This document shows positions 29,811-41,358 of a stretch of 64,000 nucleotides of DNA, piece after piece. The translations under genes were made by a program, and so were the position numbers. The notes under the pieces were generated by a model, which saw only the letters and a program-made list of their open reading frames with translations, was not told the DNA's origin and did no database searches. Source of the stretch: Pectobacterium atrosepticum (GTDB taxonomy: Bacteria; Pseudomonadota; Gammaproteobacteria; Enterobacterales; Enterobacteriaceae); contig CP036163.1 of assembly GCA_019056595.1 (NCBI GenBank), forward strand, positions 2,480,001-2,544,000. The letters are read 5' to 3'. Each line of letters begins with the position of its first letter. The stretch's first letter is position 1.

Positions 29811-31001
29811 TCAGGCCGTCAGGCCAGGAAGCGGGGAATAAAGTGAAGTCGTATTGGGTTCCGCCGTCAGCGACGTGGCCTCTTCTGCTAGCGGGAAAAG
29901 AAACAGTGCCTCGGCGGGGATCTGCACGGCAACCCGCTGTCCAATGGCATAAGGATAGGTGGCATGAACTTGTATCCGCCACGATCCACTGGCAATCGTA
30001 TGCAGCCAGTATCCACCGGGATAACTTTGTGACAGCACCGTGCCGTAGCGCATCAACATGCCGGGCTGGATGAGAGGAACGTCTGCCGGATCGTAAAGCT
30101 GAGCAGCCTCCGCACGGAAGCGCGCCTCTATCGGGCCGGGCTGTAGCGACGTGTTCGCAGGCACCAGTGAGTGGCTTTCTGCATCCCCAGGAATCATCAG
30201 CGTATCGCCGTCATAGCGAGCGTCCAGCACAAGCCGATTTTCCGCGCCCATAAACGCCGCGACAAACGAGCTGGCTGGATGGTGATACACCTCTTGTGGG
30301 CTACCCGCCTGCATGATGCGACCCTGATTCAAAATCACGATGCGATCCGCCATCACCATCGCTTCTTCCCGATCGTGCGTAACGTGGATCGCGGTCAACC
30401 CCAGCCGCTGTTGCAGCGCACGGATTTCATCTCGCAGTTGTAGACGAATACGGGTATCCAGATTGGAGAGTGGTTCGTCCAGCAGCAGAATATCGGGCCG
30501 TACCGCCAGTGCGCGACCCAGGGCGACGCGCTGGCGCTGCCCACCGGACAGTTCCGCAGGCTTACGGGCGCTCAATCCCGTCAAACCCAGCATCGTTTCC
30601 AGTTCCGCTACGCGACTGGCTATTTCCGCACGCGGTACACGGCGCAAGCGCAGCCCGTACGCAATATGCTGCGCTACCGTCATATGCGGCCACAGCGCAT
30701 AACTCTGAAACACCAGCGCCATTCCGCGTTTCTCTGGCGGCGCTTGTGTCATATCCTGCCCGTTAACGCGAATCGCTCCCGAACGCGGTGAAGAGAACCC
30801 AGCGACCGTGCGTAATAGCGTCGTTTTGCCGCATCCCGATGAACCGAGTAACGCAACGAATTCGCCCTGCGCAATCTCCAGATGGATATCGTTCAATACG
30901 TCTGTCGTGCCGTATCCAACATGTAGATGGTCGATAACAATGTGCGGGGCTACCGCAGAGGACGTTGTTTTTTGCACAGCTGTGCATTCCACGATAAACA
31001 A
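29811..31001 (-). CDS. ABC transporter ATP-binding protein (PotA/UgpC-like)
   Basis: About 396-residue ATPase with Walker A GSSGCGKTT, signature LSGGQRQRVALGRA, Walker B ILLLDEPLS, and a C-terminal TOBE-like domain typical of importers with a separate binding protein. First gene of the six-gene operon. The 5' end is uncertain: the 31001 codon is TTG, and a GTG at 30977 with GTGGA upstream is equally plausible. Confidence 0.88.
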   Translation of the reverse strand: MFIVECTAVQKTTSSAVAPHIVIDHLHVGYGTTDVLNDIHLEIAQGEFVALLGSSGCGKTTLLRTVAGFSSPRSGAIRVNGQDMTQAPPEKRGMALVFQSYALWPHMTVAQHIAYGLRLRRVPRAEIASRVAELETMLGLTGLSARKPAELSGGQRQRVALGRALAVRPDILLLDEPLSNLDTRIRLQLRDEIRALQQRLGLTAIHVTHDREEAMVMADRIVILNQGRIMQAGSPQEVYHHPASSFVAAFMGAENRLVLDARYDGDTLMIPGDAESHSLVPANTSLQPGPIEARFRAEAAQLYDPADVPLIQPGMLMRYGTVLSQSYPGGYWLHTIASGSWRIQVHATYPYAIGQRVAVQIPAEALFLFPLAEEATSLTAEPNTTSLYSPLPGLTA

Positions 31002-31183
31002 ACAATGCGTAGATTGTGCGGTGAGATCGTGTCAGTGGCGTGTTGTCACCATGACATTTCAATGACACGACTGACGGAAAATAGCGGCAGAAAACTTTTG
31101 AAAGGTAGGGAAATGAAGGGGCGGATCTTTTTAGTATTGGCCGTCTCCCCAATGCGTGGAAACGGCCAACGATGATGTTGCGA

Positions 31184-33619
31184 TTACAGTAACTGCACCA
31201 AACGGCTTAGATCAGATTGAAGCGCACCCGCCGTCACATCGCGCCCCGCACCCGGTCCACGGATAACCAACGGGTTATCCCGATACCAACGGCTTTCAAT
31301 CGCAAATACATTATCACCCGGCAACAGCGAAGCCAGAGGATGATCGGGACGGACCGCCTCGACGCCGACGCGTGCTTTACCGTTACTGTCAAAGCGTGCG
31401 ACATGGCGCAGAACCAAGCCCATTTCCTGTGCGGCTTCCAGACGTTGCAGCATCTGTTCGTTCAGCGAATCTCCGTTTTCAAAGAAGTAATCGACAGATC
31501 CCTGTTCACAGCTCGGTGGAACCAGCGACTCGACCCGAACCTGACTAGGTTCGATATCATATCCCGCCTCACGAGCCAGAATCACCAGCTTACGCATGAC
31601 ATCCTGACCGGAGAGGTCAACGCGCGGATCCGGTTCGGTCAACCCCTGCTGGCAAGCCTGATCGACCAGTTCGGTGAACGGTACGGTGCCGTCGAACTGT
31701 AAAAACAGCCAAGAGAGCGTGCCGGAAAAAATCCCGCTAATCGACAGAATACTGTCGCCACTTTCCCGTAAATCGCGTACGGCAAAGTTGACCGGCAAAC
31801 CCGCACCAACGGTCGCGTTATACAGCCAGTGGCGATCGGTTTTGGCGAATGCATCGCGGATCTGGCGATAGTTATTGCCGCCGGATGCACCCGCCAGTTT
31901 GTTGGCGCTGATGACGTGAAAACCGTAGCTGGCGAAATCCAAATACAGATCGGCGACCGATTCACTGGCGGTAACGTCCAATACCACTAAATCATCAAAG
32001 GGATGCGCACGCATCCACAAGAACAGATCTTCGCCATCCCGCTCTTGCGCTTCACTTTCGAAGAAAGCCAATGCGCGGCTAGCATCCAACCCATCATAGT
32101 TCAACAGGCTGCGCGTACTGTCCACCACGCCAGCCAGTACAAATTCGAAGCCAGTACGTGCAGAAAGGTTGCTCTGCTCACGCGCAAACAGTTCCAGCCA
32201 GCGTGAACCAATATTTCCCTTGCCGAACAGCACCAGACCGATACGCTTTTCCGCGCGGAACAGGGAATGGTGCAAACCACGAATCAAATGTTCCGTCGGG
32301 CCAACACGCAAAACCGCCACCAGACTGATGCCATCATCGGCCTGGCGGACAAATTCAATCGGCTGATCTTTCAACTGCTGGTAGAAACGGTGGCTATGTA
32401 GCGGGTTTTTACCCACACCCGCACCGACCATGGCGACCATCGCCAGCCCATCACGCTCGCTGAGTTCAACGGGCAGCGCGGCCTGTGTCAGCAACTGTAA
32501 TGCGCTTTCCACCACTTCAGAGGTGTAGCACAGTTGCAGCAGGCTACGATCCTGATGAACGCCAATCGCCAGCGGTTTCAATTGCGCACGGTTCAGAATC
32601 TGTTCGACTTCTTTTTGCAGTAGCACGAAATCATGTTCGGAAGGAACCTGAACTTCAATCAGGCACACATCATCATGACTGGTGACAATTTTGGCACCCG
32701 TACCCGAGGCCAGCACGCGTTCGATGCGCGTCGAACCCTGTTCAGGCTGATAGCTGCAACGCAGCTGCAAATCTATATCGCTGCCAGAAACAGGCTGCAA
32801 AGTACGCGTATGCAGCACCGGAGCTGCCAGACGTGCCAGTTCGCTGGCTTCATCCAACCGCAGCAGTGGCAGTAGGCAGGCATCTTTCACTTTGCGCGGG
32901 TCAGCGCTATAAACGCCGGCAACGTCACTCCAGATGGTCACGCGCTCAACACCCGCCAGCGCACCAATTTGCGTCGCGGAGTAGTCACTCCCATTACGAC
33001 CCAGCAGTACCGTTTCACCCGCGTCATTACGGCAGATAAAGCCAGTCACAACCAAACGCTGCCCTGAATGTTGCGTCAGATATTGCTGCAACAGCGGCCA
33101 GGAGCGCCCTTCATCAACCTGAGGCTGCGCGGCACGTTCCGCACAGAGAAAATCACGCGCATCCAGCCAGGCTGCATTCATATCCCGATGATTCAGCACG
33201 GCGCACATCAAACGAGCCGACCAAATTTCACCGTGCCCAACCACTTCGGCGTAGACAGCATCCGTAATCTTGCCATCCAGCAGCGCAGCCAAACGCTCCA
33301 GATCGCGAATAAACTGTGCTGTCAGCGCCTCTGCATCCTGTGCGGGTAGAAGCCCGGCAATCAATTCACTTTGATAACGGCGTAATGCCTGCTGAACCTG
33401 ATGCGCCGACAGACGATCGCTCTGACTCAGTTTCAACCAGCTAATCAGCTGGTTTGTGGTACTGCCTGCGGCAGACACCACCATCAAATCACCGGGGTGG
33501 CTATACTCCGCCATAATACCGGCTACGCGCAGGTAACATTTCACATCAGCCAGACTGCTACCGCCAAACTTATGCAGCTGTCGGCCCGTTACCGATGGCG
33601 CTACTCCTAATGCACTCAT
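31184..33619 (-). CDS. metL: Bifunctional aspartokinase/homoserine dehydrogenase II
   Basis: 811-residue fusion enzyme: N-terminal aspartokinase (KFGGSSLADVKCY near residue 17) and C-terminal homoserine dehydrogenase (LFGKGNIGSRWLEL near 465, NKLAGASGGNNY, ATVGAGLPV). Catalyses the first and third steps from aspartate toward methionine. Follows metB by 2 nt. Downstream lies the accessory transporter operon rather than metF. An inverted repeat at 31139-31167 after the stop may be a weak terminator. Confidence 0.97.
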   Translation of the reverse strand: MSALGVAPSVTGRQLHKFGGSSLADVKCYLRVAGIMAEYSHPGDLMVVSAAGSTTNQLISWLKLSQSDRLSAHQVQQALRRYQSELIAGLLPAQDAEALTAQFIRDLERLAALLDGKITDAVYAEVVGHGEIWSARLMCAVLNHRDMNAAWLDARDFLCAERAAQPQVDEGRSWPLLQQYLTQHSGQRLVVTGFICRNDAGETVLLGRNGSDYSATQIGALAGVERVTIWSDVAGVYSADPRKVKDACLLPLLRLDEASELARLAAPVLHTRTLQPVSGSDIDLQLRCSYQPEQGSTRIERVLASGTGAKIVTSHDDVCLIEVQVPSEHDFVLLQKEVEQILNRAQLKPLAIGVHQDRSLLQLCYTSEVVESALQLLTQAALPVELSERDGLAMVAMVGAGVGKNPLHSHRFYQQLKDQPIEFVRQADDGISLVAVLRVGPTEHLIRGLHHSLFRAEKRIGLVLFGKGNIGSRWLELFAREQSNLSARTGFEFVLAGVVDSTRSLLNYDGLDASRALAFFESEAQERDGEDLFLWMRAHPFDDLVVLDVTASESVADLYLDFASYGFHVISANKLAGASGGNNYRQIRDAFAKTDRHWLYNATVGAGLPVNFAVRDLRESGDSILSISGIFSGTLSWLFLQFDGTVPFTELVDQACQQGLTEPDPRVDLSGQDVMRKLVILAREAGYDIEPSQVRVESLVPPSCEQGSVDYFFENGDSLNEQMLQRLEAAQEMGLVLRHVARFDSNGKARVGVEAVRPDHPLASLLPGDNVFAIESRWYRDNPLVIRGPGAGRDVTAGALQSDLSRLVQLL

Positions 33620-33621
33620 TC

Positions 33622-34782
33622 TTACCTCTTGGCTGCGGCTTGAAACGCACGATCCAGATCGGCAACCAGATCATCGCCGTCTTCAATGCCGGTGGAAATA
33701 CGCAGTAATGTTTCAGAGATACCCGCTGCGGCACGCGCCTCTGGCGCCATACCCGCATGCGTCATCGTTGCAGCATGAGAGATGAGGCTCTCAACCCCGC
33801 CCAGCGATTCCGCCAGCGTGAACAGCTCCAGCGAGGCCAGAAAACGTCGCAGGGTGTCTTCATCTCCATCCAGCTCAAAACTTAGCATAGCGCCAAAACC
33901 AGATTGTTGACGACGGGCAATATCATGGCCGGGATTGTTCGGCAGTGAAGGATGATACAGAGCTTTCACTAGCGGCTGCGTCTGTAAGAATTCAACCACT
34001 TGTTGCGCATTACGCTGCGCGGCCGCCATGCGCGGCGATAAGGTACGCAGGCCACGTAGCAGCAGATAACTGTCAAACGCCGCCCCCGTCACACCAATAT
34101 TGTTTGCCCACCAAGCTAGTTCAGTGATGGTATCGACATCCTTGGCGATCACTGCACCCGCCACCACGTCAGAGTGACCATTCAGGTACTTGGTACACGA
34201 ATGCACCACCAGATCGGCTCCCAGTTCCAGCGGCTTCTGCAACGCGGGGCTCAGGAAAGTGTTATCCACCACGCTGACCGCACCGGCTTCCCGCGCAGCC
34301 TGACAAATCGCAGCAATATCGACGACACGCAGCAGCGGATTGCTCGGGCTTTCCACCAGCACGAGCTTCGGCTTTTCTGCCAACGCCGCGTTGAGCGCAT
34401 GGGTATCACCTTGATCGACAAATTTGACGCGAAACGCGCCGCGCTTGCTCAGGCTGTCAAACAGACGATAGCTGCCACCGTAGCAGTCATGCGGAGCCAC
34501 CAGCAGATCGCCGGGACGTAGGAACACCGTGCAAACCAGCATAATCGCCGACATCCCGCTGCTCGTCATTACCGCACCCGCACCGCCTTCCAGTTCGGCA
34601 AGCGCACGCTGTACCACATCACGTGTGGGATTACCGCGACGCGAATAGTCGTGTGCGCGTGGCTGGTTGAATCCGGTAAAGTTATACGTGCTGGAAAGGT
34701 GAATAGGGGGGACGACGCAGCCATACTGTTCATCATCATTTAACCCGCTGCGGACTGCGATCGTTGCCTGTTTACGCGTCAT
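33622..34782 (-). CDS. metB: Cystathionine gamma-synthase
   Basis: 386-residue PLP enzyme joining O-succinylhomoserine and cysteine. PLP lysine in VVHSCTKYLNGHSDVVAG; other motifs YSRRGNPTRDVVQ and MTHAGMAPEARAAAGI. The ATG at 34782 (MTRKQATIAV) gives exactly the E. coli length; the frame upstream to 34899 runs through the MetJ operator and is not coding. Cotranscribed with metL. Confidence 0.97.
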   Translation of the reverse strand: MTRKQATIAVRSGLNDDEQYGCVVPPIHLSSTYNFTGFNQPRAHDYSRRGNPTRDVVQRALAELEGGAGAVMTSSGMSAIMLVCTVFLRPGDLLVAPHDCYGGSYRLFDSLSKRGAFRVKFVDQGDTHALNAALAEKPKLVLVESPSNPLLRVVDIAAICQAAREAGAVSVVDNTFLSPALQKPLELGADLVVHSCTKYLNGHSDVVAGAVIAKDVDTITELAWWANNIGVTGAAFDSYLLLRGLRTLSPRMAAAQRNAQQVVEFLQTQPLVKALYHPSLPNNPGHDIARRQQSGFGAMLSFELDGDEDTLRRFLASLELFTLAESLGGVESLISHAATMTHAGMAPEARAAAGISETLLRISTGIEDGDDLVADLDRAFQAAAKR

Positions 34783-34842
34783 CGGCTCTTTTCCTGGCTG
34801 GAGGCTGAAAGATAGGAACTTAAGAGTAAACGCAGTTTTAAT

Positions 34843-34874
34843 AGACGTCAACACATCTAGACATCTAAACTTCT
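34843..34874. promoter_or_regulatory. MetJ operator between metJ and metB
   Basis: Contiguous 8-mers AGACGTCA, ACACATCT, AGACATCT and AAACTTCT in phase, matching the met box AGACGTCT. Placed in the divergent metJ-metB promoter region, so it should repress both in the presence of S-adenosylmethionine. Confidence 0.9.
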
Positions 34875-34968
34875 TTGCGTATAGATTGAGCATAAGCATA
34901 ATAACCGCTAGAATTGTGGCATTTCATGACAGATGCTGTCTTCATTAGATTAATTTTTAAGGTATCCC

Positions 34969-35286
34969 ATGGCTGAGTGGAACGGCGAGTATGTCAGCCC
35001 TTACGCTGAACACGGTAAAAAAAGCGAGCAAGTCAAGAAGATAACAGTATCTATCCCGCTGAAAGTATTGAAGATACTGACCGACGAACGCACACGTCGT
35101 CAGGTGAACAACCTGCGCCACGCCACCAACAGCGAACTGCTGTGCGAAGCGTTTCTGCATGCGTTCACAGGTCAACCGTTACCGAATGATGAAGACCTGC
35201 GTAAAGAACGTAGCGATGAAATTCCTGAAGCAGCGAAAATCATCATGCGTGAAATGGGTATCGACCCGGATACGTGGGAATACTGA
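34969..35286 (+). CDS. metJ: Methionine repressor MetJ
   Basis: 105-residue ribbon-helix-helix repressor using S-adenosylmethionine as corepressor. The N-terminal segment [20 protein letters not shown] and the DNA-contacting strand [14 protein letters not shown] are conserved. Length is identical to E. coli. Divergent from metBL, with met boxes between. Followed by a strong terminator. Confidence 0.97.
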
Positions 35287-35310
35287 TCGCTCGTTGCAAT
35301 CTATCTTTCT

Positions 35311-35345
35311 AACAAAACCCCGCTTTTTCTGGCGGGGTTTTGTTA
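35311..35345 (+). terminator. metJ terminator
   Basis: AACAAAACCCCGC pairs with GGCGGGGTTTTGTT across a TTTTTCT loop, with T-rich 3' side. Located 25 nt after the metJ stop. Confidence 0.88.
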
Positions 35346-35442
35346 TGCAAAAACACACCACCCCTTATTAACGCCAACCGCTCTCTCTTCTTCCGCTCGT
35401 TTCCTTTTCCGCTCACGTTATAAATCAGGATTGCATTTAATT

Positions 35443-35462
35443 TGGTATGTTATAACATACCA
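35443..35462. promoter_or_regulatory. Perfect 20-bp palindrome upstream of the metal-chelate ABC operon
   Basis: TGGTATGTTA/TAACATACCA is a perfect inverted repeat 31 nt before the first gene of the operon, probably overlapping its promoter. The TGTTATAACA core recalls Zur-type sites, but the half-site spacing differs from the usual Zur box. A metal- or ligand-sensing repressor is likely; its identity is not known. Confidence 0.65.
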
Positions 35463-35493
35463 TCATTGACCTATAACGGTAATATTCCGCCTC

Positions 35494-36291
35494 ATGACAG
35501 CACCTCTCGCCAACAGCCCCGTGCTGCTACAACTTCACCATGTTTCCGTTACCGACGCCAATCGGGCTCCAAGACTCAGTGATATTTCGCTTTCTATGCA
35601 CGCAGGTGAACGTTTAGCACTGGTTGGGCCCAATGGCAGCGGCAAATCCACACTGTTACGCGTGCTGACCAGCGAACTTAGCGCAACGGCAGGGTATGTC
35701 CATTTGAACGGCCAACCTCTGAACGCACTCAACCGTCATGAACGAGCAAAGCGCATCGCGATTCTGGCGCAAAGCGATACGCCAGATCTGCGCCTGCGGG
35801 TAGCGGAATATGTCGCTTTAGGACGAATTCCACACCATGGGTTCAGCACACCTGCGCACGATCGCCAACTCATTGACGAAGCGCTGGACGATACCGGATT
35901 ACTACCGCTGCGCCATCGCCTGCTGGGTACGCTCTCCGGCGGGGAACGTCAGCGCGCCGCGCTGGCGCGTGCTTTTGCACAAACGCCGCAACTCCTGCTA
36001 CTGGATGAGCCAACCAACCATCTCGATCCGCTAGCACGCACACAGCTACTGTCCCTCGTGCGGAAACGCGGTATTTCAACGCTGGCGGTGTTGCACGATC
36101 TGCCACTGATTACTCCCTTTGCCGATCGCGTTGCCGTTTTGCAGCAGGGAACGCTACTCCGCTGGGGAACGCCTGCACACGCGCTGAGCGCTGACTGTGT
36201 GAAATCAGTATTTGGGATGGAGAGCTTTACGGTGCCACATCCGCTAAACGGCTCACCCATTCGCATCTTTGAAGCCCCTGAACTGCACTAA
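35494..36291 (+). CDS. FecE-type ABC transporter ATP-binding protein
   Basis: 265-residue ATPase of the iron-siderophore/B12 class: Walker A GPNGSGKST, signature LSGGERQRAALARA, Walker B LLLLDEPTNHLD. First of three genes (ATPase, binding protein, permease) forming a complete FecBCD-like importer. No TonB-dependent receptor is adjacent. The ATG at 35494 lies downstream of the 20-bp palindrome; in-frame ATGs are not seen nearer. Confidence 0.9.
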   Translation: MTAPLANSPVLLQLHHVSVTDANRAPRLSDISLSMHAGERLALVGPNGSGKSTLLRVLTSELSATAGYVHLNGQPLNALNRHERAKRIAILAQSDTPDLRLRVAEYVALGRIPHHGFSTPAHDRQLIDEALDDTGLLPLRHRLLGTLSGGERQRAALARAFAQTPQLLLLDEPTNHLDPLARTQLLSLVRKRGISTLAVLHDLPLITPFADRVAVLQQGTLLRWGTPAHALSADCVKSVFGMESFTVPHPLNGSPIRIFEAPELH

Positions 36292-36300
36292 GGAACCCTG

Positions 36301-37263
36301 ATGAAAATAACGTTTCTGTCTGGACTGCTGGTATTGACGTCGTACGGGGCGCACGCCTCTGGTTTTCCGGTCACGGTCGACAGCTGTGGACAACCGCTAA
36401 CCTTTACCCAGCCGCCGCAGCGAGCCGTTATTCATGACCTGAATATGACAGAAATGGCGTTTGCACTGGGCTTACAAAAAAATATCGTCGGGCTGACCGG
36501 AATCACTGGCTGGTATAAGGCGCCCCCAGACTTTATCCAGCGGCAGGGCACGATCCCTGAACTGGCAGCAAAATACCCGACGTTGGAAAACCTGCTGGCC
36601 GTACATCCAGATTTCTTCTTTGCCGGGTGGAACTACGGCATGAAAGTAGGCGGAGAAGTCACACCGCAGTCTCTGAAAAAATACGGTATTCAGACCCTCG
36701 TTCTTAGCGAAAGCTGTGTTTTCACCGAACAGCAACAGCAGCGACCTCAAGCCAGCATGGATCTCCTCTATGGCGACCTGCTGAAACTGGGGAAAATCTT
36801 CGGTAAGCAGGAACAAGCTCAGGAACAGGTCGATGACTGGAAACAGCACCTTGCCACCCTGCAAACACGTATCGGCAATCGGCCAAAGCAGAAGATTTTT
36901 CTGTATGACTCTGGCGACGATAAGCCTTTTACCAGCGGGAAATTCGCTATGCCAACCGCCATCATTGAGGCAGCGGGCGGCAAGAACGTGATGGACGATA
37001 TGGAAACGAGCTGGGCCTCCACATCGTGGGAAAGCGTGGCGGCACGCGAGCCCGACGTTATCATTTTGCTGGATTACCAGACGGGCAACAGCGCAGAAGC
37101 GTTAAGACGCTTTTTGGAATCGCACCCGCTGATGAAATTTACCCCTGCCGTACAGCAACATCGTTATCTGAAGCTGCAATATGCAGAGCTAACGCCGGGG
37201 CCCGCCAACATGACAGCCATCGATAAACTGGCGCACGCCCTTTACCCGGATGCCTTTAAGTGA
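36301..37263 (+). CDS. FecB/BtuF-like periplasmic binding protein
   Basis: 320-residue binding protein of cluster A-II. Signal peptide through SYGAHASG; then VTVDSCGQPLTFTQPPQRAV, typical of siderophore and cobalamin binders, and a helical linker between two lobes. Four distinctive aromatic or charged segments (GITGWYK, AGWNYGMKVGG) may line the ligand site. Cysteines in DSCGQ and LSESCV could form a disulfide. Ligand unknown: iron chelate, cobalamin or another metal complex. Confidence 0.88.
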   Translation: MKITFLSGLLVLTSYGAHASGFPVTVDSCGQPLTFTQPPQRAVIHDLNMTEMAFALGLQKNIVGLTGITGWYKAPPDFIQRQGTIPELAAKYPTLENLLAVHPDFFFAGWNYGMKVGGEVTPQSLKKYGIQTLVLSESCVFTEQQQQRPQASMDLLYGDLLKLGKIFGKQEQAQEQVDDWKQHLATLQTRIGNRPKQKIFLYDSGDDKPFTSGKFAMPTAIIEAAGGKNVMDDMETSWASTSWESVAAREPDVIILLDYQTGNSAEALRRFLESHPLMKFTPAVQQHRYLKLQYAELTPGPANMTAIDKLAHALYPDAFK

Positions 37264-38273
37264 ACCCAATGTCTTCACGTTATGCTGCAACCTTCGTTAT
37301 CGCGCTGCTGATATTGGTTGGGCTGATGCTGTTAAATATTGCGACAGGCAGCACGACGATTCCCCTTACGCAGGTCGCCAGCGTATTGGGGTTATCGTCA
37401 GCAGACGTCTCGCCGATGACCTCACGCATCATTCTGGAGCTGCGCATTCCCCGCAGCCTGCTGGCAGCGTTGTGCGGTGCCGGTTTAGCGATGGTCGGTG
37501 CCTTTCTGCAAACGGCGACTCGCAACGATCTGGCTGACCCTTTTCTGTTCGGCCTGTCTGCTGGAGCCTCAGCAGGTGCCGTAGCCGTCATCACTCGTTT
37601 TGGTGAACAACTCGGTGACTGGGCATTGCCGGTAGCGGCCTTCAGTGGCGGAATCTTGTCCGCCGTCGCCGTAACCGTGCTGTTTCTGCTGCAACAGGCG
37701 CGTGGCGCAGAACGCCTGATCATCTGCGGATTGGCGATCTCTTTTCTGTTCGGTGCGCTGACGAATTATCTGGTGTTTTCCGGCGATCAACGCGCTGCCA
37801 GCTCAATTCTTTTCTGGTCACTGGGCGGGCTGGGCCTTGCCCGTTGGGATACCTTACCTTTCGCGGTGTTCAGCGTCCTGCTGCTATTTAGCCTCACCGC
37901 CCTGCGCTGGCGTGCGCTCGACGCGCTATTGGCAGGCGGGCAAACCGCAGCGTCAATGGGCGTTAATCTGGCTCGCGTACGAGTGGAAATCTTCATCTGC
38001 TGCGCGTTCGCCACCTCGCTGTTGGTCGCGCTGACCGGCGTGATCGGCTTTATAGGCCTGATGATTCCCCATCTGGCCCGCCCATTGAGCGGCGTACTGC
38101 ACAAGAAGCTTCTGCCGCTGACAGCGGTGCTCGGTGCGATACTGCTGTGCGGTGGCGATTGGCTCAGCCGGCAGCTACTCGCGCCGCAGGAATTACCTAT
38201 CGGGATTATTACGGCAGGATTAGGCGGCATCTTCGTTCTGGGGCTGCTGGTAAAACGTCAGCAGGGATATTGA
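37260..38273 (+). CDS. FecCD-family ABC transporter permease
   Basis: 337-residue permease with about ten hydrophobic segments. Family motifs: LRIPRSLLAALCGAGLAMVG, NDLADPFLFGLSAGASAGA, GVIGFIGLMIPHLARP and a C-terminal GGIFVLGLLVKRQ. The start is a GTG overlapping the stop of the binding-protein gene by 4 nt (GTGA). Inner-membrane component of the importer at 35494-37263. Confidence 0.92.
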   Translation: MNPMSSRYAATFVIALLILVGLMLLNIATGSTTIPLTQVASVLGLSSADVSPMTSRIILELRIPRSLLAALCGAGLAMVGAFLQTATRNDLADPFLFGLSAGASAGAVAVITRFGEQLGDWALPVAAFSGGILSAVAVTVLFLLQQARGAERLIICGLAISFLFGALTNYLVFSGDQRAASSILFWSLGGLGLARWDTLPFAVFSVLLLFSLTALRWRALDALLAGGQTAASMGVNLARVRVEIFICCAFATSLLVALTGVIGFIGLMIPHLARPLSGVLHKKLLPLTAVLGAILLCGGDWLSRQLLAPQELPIGIITAGLGGIFVLGLLVKRQQGY

Positions 38274-38286
38274 TACGCCAGAAACG

Positions 38287-38312
38287 ACAAAGGCACCGAT
38301 AGGTGCCTTTGT
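38287..38312. terminator. Terminator between the permease gene and rpmE
   Basis: ACAAAGGCACC-GATA-GGTGCCTTTGT, a perfect 11-bp stem in the gap between two converging genes. It can act in both directions. Confidence 0.8.
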
Positions 38313-38359
38313 TGAAAGTTACTATGCCAAAAGGGACAATGCCAATTGGCCAGTAAAAC

Positions 38360-38575
38360 TTATTTTTTAGCGCCTGGTACGGAGAAACGCTTGTTGAAGC
38401 GGTCAACACGGCCACCGCTTGCAACATCACGTTGTTTGCCGGTGTAGAACGGGTGGCATTCGCCACAAACGTCCAGGTTCAGGTCACGACCCACGGTAGA
38501 ATGGGTTTTGATCACGTTACCGCAAGAGCAAGTTACAGTAACTTCAGAATAATTCGGGTGAATACCTTTTTTCAT
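38360..38575 (-). CDS. rpmE: 50S ribosomal protein L31 (zinc-binding form)
   Basis: 71-residue L31 of the C+ type. Zinc ligands are in CSCGN (C16, C18) and CGECHPFY (C37, C40). The C-terminus [10 protein letters not shown] is conserved. Divergent from priA as in E. coli. Zinc-free paralogues replace this form under zinc limitation in many bacteria. Confidence 0.97.
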   Translation of the reverse strand: MKKGIHPNYSEVTVTCSCGNVIKTHSTVGRDLNLDVCGECHPFYTGKQRDVASGGRVDRFNKRFSVPGAKK

Positions 38576-38825
38576 GGGAAACCTCTGTTAAGGCCGTGTC
38601 GCTATCCAGCCCTGTTCCGCCAGACACCACACGAAAGTTGAGTAAGTTAAGTTCATTATGCGAACGAAATCATCATTTGCGCGAACAACACGATCATTTC
38701 TTCTAACGACACAATGGCGGCGGATCATACAGAATCTGATACCCCGATGCAATCGCATCCACACATTATCCCTCGCAGCATGTACACTAGCGCCTTGCAT
38801 TATTTTCACCCTGCGTCGCACATGA

Positions 38826-41087
<2,262 letters not shown>

Positions 41088-41358
41088 CGTTTCCCGTTAG
41101 GTCATTTCGGTTTCTTGCCACGCATTTTTTGCGAGCGGCGTCGGGAACACGATATTCATCACACTTTCTGTGCAAATTAAGCAACAAAACCTGCGTTCAA
41201 TCTGTTATCACTGTCTGCGCAGGCAGTATGCTGGGGTCCGGTGCCAGTCAGTCGGCATACTGCGCCGAAAAGCGTTACCCGTAATCATATAGCGTCAACA
41301 GACAGGAACGTTCTGCTGACAGTCAGCGCCAGTTAACGCTGACGCAAGGAGAAAAGCG

